A DNA stretch of 26,022 nt from Stemphylium vesicarium. Taxonomy: Eukaryota; Ascomycota; Dothideomycetes; Pleosporales; Pleosporaceae. This document shows, one piece after another, positions 18,377 through 26,022 of this stretch. Within the stretch, counting starts at the first letter, position 1. Each line of letters starts with the position of its first letter. Under the pieces are notes generated by a model. That model was given only the letters and a program-made list of their open reading frames with translations. It made no database searches and was not told the DNA's origin. The translations under genes were made by a program, and so were the position numbers. The stretch spans positions 1-26,022 of the forward strand of contig QXCR01000267.1 of the NCBI GenBank assembly GCA_004380135.1, given 5' to 3'.

Positions 18377-19633
18377 ATGACAGGCAAACCTCTAGACATA
18401 ATCATAGTAAATTCATTCTTCTCTGATGCTTGTGAGGATGACTGATGTTCAAGTTAGGTCGGTGGCTCGCTCTGCGGCCTCCTTGCAGGCACTTCTCTCC
18501 AGAGCCTCGGACACAACGTTCAGATACTGGAGCGTAACCCTACCTCAACACTACCTGCTCGGGGCGCTGGCATTGTATCCGGTCCTGCAATCGAAGCATT
18601 CTTCCGTAAACACCGCGGTAGTGGGACCGTGGGTGTTGTCAACAGCTCTCGCATCCATCTCGATGTTGCTGGCGAAGTTGTGTACCATGAAGAGCGAGTC
18701 CAACAGACGACAAGCTGGAAATATCTCTACGATGCGCTCAGAAAGATGTACGACGGGTCTGAGAGTCTGGCTTTTGCAGCCCAGCAGAGTACATGTGCAA
18801 GGCGCAACAGAGGTTATCGTTACGGATGCACATTCATCGGATCTGAAGAGGTCGGCGACAAGCTCGAGATAAGGTTCAAGAACGAAGAGGACACGCTGGA
18901 AGCCAAGGTTGTAGATGTTCTGATTGGGGCAGATGGGGCCAACTCGGCAGTCCGCGACGCCATGCTGCCATGTATCAAACCAAGATATGTGGGTTATGCA
19001 GCCTGGCGTGGCACTGTCCTGGAGTCGCACGTTTCCCCCGCGACTGCCCTGGCCTGCGCGGACAAGGTATGTTTCTTCTTCGCCAATGCCTTACAGGTGG
19101 TGGTGTACACGATTCCCTCGGACGACGGCGCAGGAGGGACGGGAGCAAGGCTTATCAACTGGATCTGGTATGTGAATTACGAGGCGGGATCGCATGCGTT
19201 GGAGGAAGTGATGACGGACTGCGACAAGAGTCGGCGACGCGGTACGGTGCCTGCGGGCAAGGTTGACGCAGTGCTTTGGGAGAAACAGAAGCGGATCGCC
19301 GCATTGCGCCTACCGCCGCAGCTTGCAGAGCTCGTGGAGCGAACCGCTGAACCGCTGGTGCAATGCATCACCGACGTGATTACGCCGCAGAGCACGTTCT
19401 GCGACGGCAAGATTCTGCTGGTGGGAGACGCAGTCGCGGGGTTCCGCCCTCACACGGGGGCGAGTACAAACCAGGCGGCTCTGAACGCGTTGAAGCTCGA
19501 AGAATACTTTCAAGGAGAGATCAGCCTGGGCCAGTGGGAGGCGCAGATCATGGGCTACGCGTCTGAGATGTTCAAGGTTGGTGTGAACATGGGCGACGAG
19601 AGCCAATTCGGGCGTGCGCCGCCGGATTTGTAG
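18377..19633 (+). CDS. FAD-dependent monooxygenase (aromatic/2,6-dihydroxypyridine hydroxylase-like)
   Basis: Two exons (18377-18406 and 18458-19633) with a 51-nt intron give 401 residues. The tiny first exon encodes ten residues ending LDIII; splicing joins it to VGGSLCGLLAG, forming the beta-alpha-beta FAD fold (G12-G-S-L-C-G17), followed by E35 in ILERN for the ribose. The second signature, G167-A-D-G170, is the DG motif, and G333-D334 in LLVGDAVAGFRPHTGA is the GD motif contacting the FAD ribityl chain. Length and motif spacing fit class A flavin monooxygenases that use NAD(P)H and O2 to hydroxylate or epoxidise small molecules. It is the last gene of the proposed cluster before the tRNA synthetase. 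Confidence 0.92.
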
Positions 19634-19770
19634 GCATTGGGGCGCTGTGCTTGGAATTGGTGCACGACAGACAGTGTAGATGGTGCAGTGTCCAATCGAG
19701 AAAATGTTGGTAGCAGACAGATCAACATACGTTATATCAAGGAACGCGTTAACCCATTTAGCGCCCGTGC

Positions 19771-19833
19771 GAGGTCCCGCTAGCGAGGTCCCGCTAGCGA
19801 GGTCCCGCTAGCGAGGTCCCGCTAGCGAGGTCC
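19771..19833. repeat. 14-bp tandem repeat (4.5 units) upstream of the valyl-tRNA synthetase
   Basis: Four exact units of GAGGTCCCGCTAGC (19771-19784, 19785-19798, 19799-19812, 19813-19826) are followed by a half unit, GAGGTCC. Each junction creates the palindrome CGCTAGCG. The array is about 280 bp upstream of the synthetase ATG. It could bind a dimeric factor or be a neutral minisatellite. Confidence 0.92.
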
Positions 19834-20031
19834 ACCATGGCCCACCACGGTGATGCTATCTCCAAAAGATTCTAGCATGCTCCCGCGATCGCTGTCTCAG
19901 TGCACTCACTCGCTGGTTCGCCCAATTTTCCTTCGCACATTGCTTATCGCCCTCGCTTCTTCCCTACCGAATCCCTTTGAATCGCGTGGGGTGGATGACT
20001 CACTGTCACACCACCACCGCTCTGCAAAATA

Positions 20032-20115
20032 CTGTCCCGCGCCCTGTCTACGCGCCTTCGTCCTCCAATCCACCACCTACAGCTTTGGCGTCGTAGCCTT
20101 CGAGTCTCTGCCGAC
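20032..20115 (+). other. Possible non-AUG N-terminal extension (mitochondrial presequence) of valyl-tRNA synthetase
   Basis: In frame with the ATG at 20116 the sequence is open from 19999. From a CTG at 20032 (A at -3) it would add 28 residues, including LSRALSTRLRPP and LWRRSLRVSAD. The extension has seven Arg and no acidic residue until the last position, which is typical of a mitochondrial targeting peptide. Dual targeting of one synthetase gene through an upstream weak start is known for yeast aminoacyl-tRNA synthetases. Use of CTG here is inferred. Splicing from the upstream ATG frame at 19877 is an alternative. Confidence 0.45.
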
Positions 20116-23100
20116 ATGACTAGTACCTCGACCGACCCCGCCGCGGCTGAGCCGAGCGAAACGCCTATCCAGCCTGCGCAACCTGCACAAGATGCACCCC
20201 CAAAAACGGAGAAGGAGCTCGCCAAAGAGCGCGCAAAGGCTGAGAAGCTGAGAAAATTTCAGGAGAAGCAGGCCAAGCAGGCTGCTGTCGGCTCACAGGT
20301 GGCTGCCAAGTCCAAGGAGAAGAAGAAGGCCAAGGTGGATGAGAAACTCGCTCCATATGTCAGTCACACGCCCAGCGGCGAGAAGAAGATCATGGAGGAT
20401 TTTGACAGTCGCTACGCATCGGCTTACAACCCAGACTACGTGGAGGCTTCATGGTATGTTGGACTCGCTCTACGCTGTGTCATGGCTGATCCAGTGCCAG
20501 GTATGCGTGGTGGGAGAAGGAGGGCTTCTTCAAGCCCAGGTTCCAAGAGGATGGCTCCATCCTGCCCGCCGGCCGCTTCGTCATCCCAATTCCACCTCCC
20601 AACGTGAGTCAGACCGGCCCAATGCTCTTCGTCATGTAAACTCACAGCTCAGGTCACCGGCAACTTGCACATCGGTCATGCGCTCGCAAACGCACTCCAA
20701 GATACGCTGATCCGCTGGTATCGCATGCGCGGGTTCACCACTCTCTTCGTCCCTGGCTGTGACCACGCCGGCATTGCAACTCAGGTCGTCGTCGAGAAGC
20801 GACTCTGGAAGACACAGAAGTTGACGCGACACGATGTGGGTAGGGAGAAGCTAGTGGACATCATCTGGACCTGGAAAGAAGACTACCACCAACGTATTCG
20901 CATGGTTCTCCGCGCCATGGGAGGCTCTTATGTATGTTTCCTCAACAAATCTACAGCCGCTCCACTAACACCTTTCAGGACTGGGACCGCGAAGCCTTCA
21001 CCATGGCGCCACAACTCTCCAAGGCTGTCGTGGAGCATTTCGTCCGCCTGTACGACGAGGGACTGATCTATCGCGAAAACCGACTTGTCAACTGGTGTAC
21101 CCATCTTAGAACCTCGCTCAGCAACCTTGAGGTCGAGACCATGAACATTGAGAGGAAGACCATGATTGAAGTCCCAGGCTATGACAAGAAGATTGCGTTC
21201 GGTGTTCTACTATACTTCAAGTACCCCATCGATGGCAGCGACGAGACTATCACCGTCGCAACCACTCGACCAGAGACCATGTTTGGAGACAGCGGCATCG
21301 CCGTGAACCCGAAAGACGTTCGATACCAACACCTGATTGGCAAGAACGCGCGCCATCCGTTTGTCGACCGTCTCCTTCCCATCTTTGCCGACGACTATGT
21401 TGACGCTGAATTCGGTTCGGGAGCCGTGAAGATGACACCAGCTCATGACCAGAACGATTACACTTTGGGTAAGAAGCACAACCTCGACTTCATCAACATC
21501 TTCACAGAAGATGGCAAGCTCAATGCCAATGCCGGGCCTCTCTTCGAGGGCCAAAGGCGTTTTGACGCCCGTTACACTGTGAAGACGGAACTCGAGAAGC
21601 TGGGACTCTACGTCAAGGAAGAGGATAACGCTATGAGTATCCCCATTTGCGAGCGTTCTCGCGATGTCGTTGAATCTATCTTGAAGCCACAGTTCTGGGT
21701 GAAGATGAAGGACATGGCCGCAGAAGGTAAGAAAAGAAGCCTGTCGCTGCAGGAGCTCTTGCTAACATCTCATCAAGCTAAGAAGGCCGTGGAAGATGAG
21801 AGGATCATAATTCGTCCGGAATCTTCGAGGAAGTCGTACTTGCGTTGGATGTCCGATGTTCAGGATTGGTGCATTTCCCGTCAGCTCTGGTGGGGGCACA
21901 GGAATCCTGCGTAAGCTGAACTCTACCCTTTTTTATACGGTGCTAACTACGTATCAGGTGGCTTGTCAAGTTCGAGGGCGAGGCCGTCGTCGATGATGAT
22001 GAGTACTGGATTGCCGCTCACGATGCCAAGGAGGCTCAAGAAAAGGCTGCCGCCAAATTCCCGGGGCGTAAATTCGAGCTTGAGCAAGATCCCGACGTTT
22101 CGGACACTTGGTTCAGCTCCGGTCTCTTCCCATTCTCATCTTTGGGCTGGCCAGACAAGACCGATGACTTTGAGAAGTTCTTTCCCATGTCTGTCCTAGA
22201 GACTGGCTGGTGTGTGATTTGTACTCCTGATATCTGGAGCGCAGAGCTAATTCATTACTAGGGACATCTTACCCTTCTGGGTTTCGCGCATGATTATGCT
22301 TTCACTCAAGCACACCGGGCAGGTGCCCTTCAGAGAAGTCTTTTGCCACTCGCTCATCCGTGACTCCGAAGGTCGTAAAATGAGCAAGAGCTTGGGCAAC
22401 GTGATCAGCCCGCTGGATGTCATGCATGGTATCTCTCTCTCGAAGCTGCATCAAAGCCTCCACGAGGGCAATCTCGCAGAACGAGAGGTCGCAAAAGCCG
22501 AGATGTACCAGAACAAAGCCTTCCCCAAAGGTATCCCAGAGTGCGGCGCCGATGCATTGAGGTTCTCTCTCGTGCAGTACACCACGGGTGGTGGCGATAT
22601 TGCTTTCTCAGTCGACTTCATCTCTGCTATCCGTCGATTCGTAAGTAGACTGAATCCTTTTGAGGTTGTCGCTGACCCATCCAACAGTCCAACAAAATCT
22701 GGCAAGCAACCAAGTATTGTGTTGGCAAGTTCACTGAGGGCTTCATTCCTAACGCCACCGCGAAGCTTGGGACTGAGAGTCTGTCGGAACGCTGGATACT
22801 TTCGCGCATGAATCATACAGTCAAGCGACTCAACGAACAGCTCGAGAATCGAGAGTTCTCGTCTGCGACGCAGATCATGTATGGCTTCATCTACGACAAC
22901 TTCTGCGACGTCTTCATCGAGAATTCGAAAAAGTTGCTTGAAGGCAGCGACGAAGAGAGACGCTCCGGTGAGTCTGGCAACCTTACGAGTATTATGAAAA
23001 GACTAATCCGATAAGTTATGAACACTCTGTACACTGTCAACGAGACAAGTCTGTTGCTTCTTTCCCCATTCATGCCTTTCATCACCGAAGAACTTTGGCA

Positions 23101-23729
23101 GCGCCTTCCTCGCAGGCCTGGCGACGAGACGCCATCCATCACCATCGCCAAGTTCCCCGTGTGTGACGAAACACTCGATGACCCCGAGGCGGAATCTGCC
23201 TATCAGATTGTTTTAGATGCCTCCAAAGCCATCCGCTCGCTCAACTCGGACTACAGGATACCCGATGCCAAAGGTAATGTTTGATGCACTGCTTCGCAGT
23301 CGAAACTAACATCGTCTAGTGTTCGTCAAGGCTTTCGACGAAAAGACGTTCAAGACACTTGGGTCGCAGCATGCTAGTGTTTGGTCGCTTGCCGGTCGCG
23401 GAGTTGCGAGTATCGACGTCATCTCTCCGGACCAAGCCACACCAGACGGCTGCGCCGTAAACGTTGCTTCCACCTCCTGTGCCGCCTTCCTCAGAGTCCG
23501 TGGCCACATTCAACCCGAGGATGAAATTGCCAAAGCACAGAAGAAGCTCAAGGCGGCAGCCGAGGGCGCTGCGAAGCAACGCAAGGTCATCTCGGACCCC
23601 GAGTGGATTGAGAAGGTCAGTCCGGCAGTGCAGGAGATGGAGAAGGGCAAGCTGGAGGAGTTCCTGGCTCAAGAGCGGAATTACGAACAGAGCATCCAGC
23701 AATTCGAAAAGCTCAGGCTTGATGGCTAG
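20116..23729 (+). CDS. Valyl-tRNA synthetase, divergent at conserved positions
   Basis: Ten exons: 20116-20453, 20501-20603, 20653-20931, 20979-21726, 21778-21910, 21958-22209, 22262-22640, 22688-22967, 23016-23273 and 23320-23729. The nine introns are 46-52 nt and two end in AAG. The product is 1059 residues, normal for a eukaryotic cytosolic ValRS. It charges tRNA-Val with valine. A Lys/Ala-rich N-terminal segment (about 30-78) is followed by the class I core with HIGH at 153-156. The CP1 editing domain contains TTRPETMFGD (335-344) and PAHDQNDY. KMSKS is at 657-661, then come the anticodon-binding region and a C-terminal coiled coil (about 980-1055). Unusual residues include P622 in DILPFW (normally DILFFW), HRNPAW, H282 and R284 in WCTHLRTSLS, and FISAIRRFSNKI (737-748) where relatives have a GYR-FCNKI pattern. 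It could be housekeeping or a self-resistance copy. Confidence 0.93.
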
Positions 23730-25105
23730 ATCTTTCGAGGTAGGCAAGTGGCTTTGCGCATTGTTCTGCAGAGACGGGCAGTGAGGAGACAAACGTAGTG
23801 CATATTAAGAGCGCCACAGGTTGTGTTACTCTTACTAGATATGTATATGCAATCAAACGTTGTCGTAGTCTCATTCACTCCGTCCTCATTTCACTACAAC
23901 GTTCGATGATGTCGTCTTTCACACGGCTGTTGTAGGTGCCGAACCTGATTTATAGTCGGACCCAACCCCCAACGCAGTCCAGTCTTGAAAACCGAAAGAT
24001 CCTCCCACTTCCCTTGATCCCACCCAGAAACGGGTCTATCCTTGCTGCCTCCCCTTCGCCTTCAGAAAAGCCACTCTCGTTAGATGCACCGTACCATATC
24101 GTTCCCTCACCAACTACAATCCCCGCAATAATGCACGTATACAGAAAAAGCTATCACCAAGGTAACGACGAAGCAGAAGCTCGACTTCGATCTATATCCC
24201 CCTGCTACGAGCTACGATTGCTTCTAGAACGGAGACGTTCATAATTGACAATATGACTTGTGCAGATATATCTCGACGTGCCGTGCCGTGCCATATCACC
24301 TAAACGTTCTTGATACAGTAATCCCCTTCTCCTCATTGATTTAAAGTAGAAAGTGTACATCCCGGCAGTTTCTCCGCGCTGGCGGCAAGATCATCGAAAC
24401 GTGTAACTGTGGGAACAGTGTCAATTGGGTGCTGCGGATCAACGCTTGTATTGCTATCTGTTATCGTGTTATGATGATTGTGATGTGATGATTGTGTACA
24501 GGAGCTCTCAGCTCAGAGGTAAGTGCACTTGCCTACCGGGCAGTGCCTACTACAATGGGATGTCATGTGACTCCACCCACGCGGTTACAAAACGCGTCTG
24601 ACCAGCCATGCGTCTTAAGCGAAATTTGGTGGCAGTAGCGTGCTGAGATGTCTGACCAGGGCACTGCGTGCTGTGGCTGAGAACTGCCGTTCCGACCACT
24701 TGGCCTCAGGTGACTCTTATTCCCGCTCGTCCACGCAGCCGTTTCCCCCAGTCGTCTGCTGTTCACACGAAACCTTTCCCTACGCTCGTCCCTAGTCGCA
24801 TGGACCCATGCGCGAGGCAATGACCCTTCGCAGATCTGGTCTATGTACTGGCACTTTGCCCAAACGTGCACTCCTCTAACATGATTTTACCAAACGAAAA
24901 CCATCTCAGCGCAGATGGTGAGGCGAGGCGGTAGAGGGCGCTGGGCGCATGACGCAGCCAGCACCTTCAGCCTCAATCTATTTGCGTGCACTGCCTCGCC
25001 AGGCTGCCTTCTCTGCATAGTCTCACCCATATCGTTCTAGTTCTACTATCGCGGAATCTATATGCGCCTCTACTTTCTCAGACTAAATTCCAACCTGCAA
25101 ACGCT
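23730..25105. other. 1.4-kb region without a recognisable gene
   Basis: This region holds the synthetase 3' end and the HET pseudogene promoter. Open frames of about 100 codons (23936-24244 plus, 24563-24871 minus) have no motifs and compositions typical of chance frames. Small local repeats are present: GTGCC repeated near 24280 and GATGATTGTG direct repeats around 24470-24498. No tRNA or other RNA gene was recognised. Confidence 0.5.
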
Positions 25106-25740
25106 ATGCGGCTTCTCCATTGTAATGCGCTGGACAGACTGATCTTGACAGACTGATCTTGACAGACTGATCTTGACAGACTGATCTTGACAGACTTTCG
25201 CGGCAAGCCGACCCCGCCCTATGCCATCCTATCGCACCAATGGAGCGACTCTAAGACCCTCATCGAAGACATATCGAACAGAGACTACAAAGAGAAACAA
25301 GAAGGCTATCAGAAGCTTAAGTTCTGCGCTGAACAGGTGACTAAGGACGGGTTGCAGTACTTTTGGATCGACACATGCTGCATTGACAGATGGGACAACA
25401 ACGAGCGGTCGAAGGCTATCATTTCTATGTTCCAGTGGTACAGGAACGCGGCCTGATGCTATGTCTTCTTGTCAGACGTGTCGTTTACATCTGTGACGGA
25501 GACAGCTACAGCCTCGTGCAGCGAATGGGAGACCTCTTTCTGCCGGAGCCTATGGTTTACTCGAGGATGGACGCTGCAAGAGCTGATGGCGCCGAATTCT
25601 TCTCGCGCGAAGGACGGCGCATAGGCGACAAAGCGTCACTCGAACAGCTCATACACAATATCACCGGCATCCCGCTCACGGCGCTGCGAAACGAACCTCT
25701 AGACCAATTCAGCACATCTGAACGAGTAAGCTCGGCCATA
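25106..25740 (+). pseudogene. HET-domain (heterokaryon incompatibility) gene, broken
   Basis: The ATG at 25106 begins MRLLHCNALDRLILTD, the usual HET start. The diagnostic PPYAILSHQW, YFWIDTCCIDRW and MFQWYRNA follow, then CYVFLSDVSF, RGWTLQELMAP and EFFSREGRRIGDKASLEQ. HET proteins trigger cell death when genetically different hyphae fuse. Three lesions are visible. A 14-bp tandem expansion (25133-25196) puts an in-frame TGA at 25154. A second TGA lies at 25454-25456 between YRNAA and CYVFL. A frameshift near 25590 separates MAP from EFFSREG. Homology stops at SERVSSA, about 25738, where a pogo-type element begins. Only roughly 200 residues of a normally longer protein remain. Confidence 0.9.
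25133..25196. repeat. 14-bp tandem repeat inside the 5' end of the HET pseudogene
   Basis: Four exact units of GACAGACTGATCTT (25133-25188) are followed by GACAGACT. A single unit would read DRLILTDF and join the ATG to the HET domain in frame. Three extra units add 42 bp, so downstream phase is kept, but reading through them meets TGA at 25154-25156. Confidence 0.92.
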
Positions 25741-26022
25741 TACTTTTCGGCCACATATACTTCTCGGCCACCCCACCACAACGCGTTACTCTGAATTTGG
25801 CGCTCTATACCGTCAACGCCACACACTCAACATGGATCCCCGAGAAGTTGCTTTTGATAATGCTATTCGCGATCTCAACGCTGGTATTTTCAAAAGCCAG
25901 CGACAGGCCGCGCAGGCTTACGGAGTTCCCCGATCATCGCTCCAAGAGCGCATGAAGGGCCGCCAACCACACGCGATAGCTCATCAACAGCAGCAGCGAT
26001 TGACTCCAGAACAAGAGGCCTT
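25739..26022 (+). mobile_element. 5' end of a second pogo/Tan1-type transposon, running off the window
   Basis: The HET homology is interrupted at a TA (25739-25740 or 25741-25742). Immediately inside are two 17-bp direct repeats with one mismatch, ATATACTTTTCGGCCAC (25738-25754) and ATATACTTCTCGGCCAC (25755-25771). They have the same 17-bp spacing as the subterminal repeats of the left element but a different sequence. A transposase reading frame begins about 90 bp inside. The right end is not in the window, so the inverted repeat and target duplication cannot be confirmed. Confidence 0.75.
25832..26022 (+). CDS. Pogo/Tan1-type transposase, N-terminal part (truncated by window end)
   Basis: From the ATG at 25832 an open frame of 63 codons runs to the window edge. 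It begins MDPREVAFDNAIRDLN and continues with AAQAYGVPRSSLQERMKGRQ, a psq-type helix-turn-helix (DNA-binding) segment. HAIAHQQQQRLTPEQEA follows, a stretch very typical of fungal pogo/Fot1-like transposases. Unlike the left copy no stop codons are seen, so this end is not visibly RIP-damaged. The DDE catalytic domain would lie beyond the window. Confidence 0.88.
   Translation, partial: MDPREVAFDNAIRDLNAGIFKSQRQAAQAYGVPRSSLQERMKGRQPHAIAHQQQQRLTPEQEA

Larger units (their letters stand above)
19634..20115. promoter_or_regulatory. Promoter and 5' leader of the valyl-tRNA synthetase gene
   Basis: This 482-bp region contains the 14-bp tandem repeat at 19771-19833 and a long leader. Just upstream of the ATG at 20116 the synthetase frame stays open from 19999 (after TGA at 19996-19998), without an ATG; see the separate entry for this extension. 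Another frame has ATG codons at 19850 and 19877 and reads a hydrophobic, Arg-containing peptide, but it is in a different phase from the main frame. Confidence 0.6.

Noticed and set aside
19850..20119. Upstream plus-strand frame (ATG at 19877: MLPRSLSQC..., mitochondrial-like) as the real ValRS N-terminus
   Set aside because: It is out of phase with the synthetase. Joining it would need a weak donor at GTGGAT and an intron with no clear branch site, so it is kept only as an alternative to the non-AUG start.
23936..24244. 102-codon frame downstream of ValRS
   Set aside because: Proline/serine-rich chance-like composition, no motif, no evidence of introns or conserved neighbours.
24563..24871. 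102-codon minus-strand frame before the HET pseudogene
   Set aside because: No ATG-supported start with motif, no recognised family; it could be antisense to untranslated DNA.
25832..26022. Calling the right-edge frame an HTH transcription factor of the cluster
   Set aside because: The psq-type helix-turn-helix followed by the Gln-rich, LTPEQEA stretch is characteristic of pogo-type transposases, and it sits just inside a TA insertion point in the HET gene.

Overview
This window comes from a filamentous ascomycete (Pezizomycotina). The evidence is very short spliceosomal introns (about 46-68 nt, with CTRAC-type branch sites), a HET-domain incompatibility gene, pogo/Tan1-type DNA transposons, and an element inactivated by C-to-T changes that look like repeat-induced point mutation (RIP).

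Left flank (1-3700) is repeat-derived. A 60-bp AT-rich tandem duplication lies at 298-416. A complete pogo-type element lies at 458-2319, with perfect 64-bp inverted termini, a TA target duplication, and a transposase frame full of RIP-type stops. An AT-rich stretch and the RNase H tail of a Ty1/copia retroelement follow.

The centre (3701-19633) looks like a compact biosynthetic cluster with no PKS, NRPS, terpene cyclase or transcription factor. In order it holds: a 2-oxoglutarate/Fe(II) oxygenase (-), a POT/PTR-family transporter (-), a hotdog-fold thioesterase (+), a cytochrome P450 (-), an 881-residue protein joining a fold-type II PLP enzyme (threonine dehydratase-like) to a fold-type I PLP enzyme (cystathionine gamma-synthase-like) (+), a GNAT acetyltransferase (-), a second P450 with one GC-AG intron (+), and a FAD monooxygenase (+). 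I resolved the exon structure of each spliced gene by eye; every predicted junction keeps frame and restores family motifs. The double-PLP protein is the likely scaffold builder. The oxygenases would tailor an amino-acid-like product, the GNAT could acylate or mask it, and the POT carrier could move it. The product is unknown.

Directly downstream in the same orientation is a ten-exon valyl-tRNA synthetase (20116-23729). It keeps the HIGH and KMSKS motifs but has unusual residues at normally conserved positions, including a proline in the motif next to the valine pocket. It could be a resistant target copy or simply the flanking housekeeping gene. An Arg-rich open extension upstream of its ATG suggests a mitochondrial isoform and favours dual targeting.

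Right flank (23730-26022): 1.4 kb without a recognisable gene, then a broken HET gene (14-bp tandem expansion with an in-frame stop just after the start, a second stop, and a frameshift). It is cut by another pogo-type element that runs off the window. The cluster is thus bracketed by transposons on both sides.
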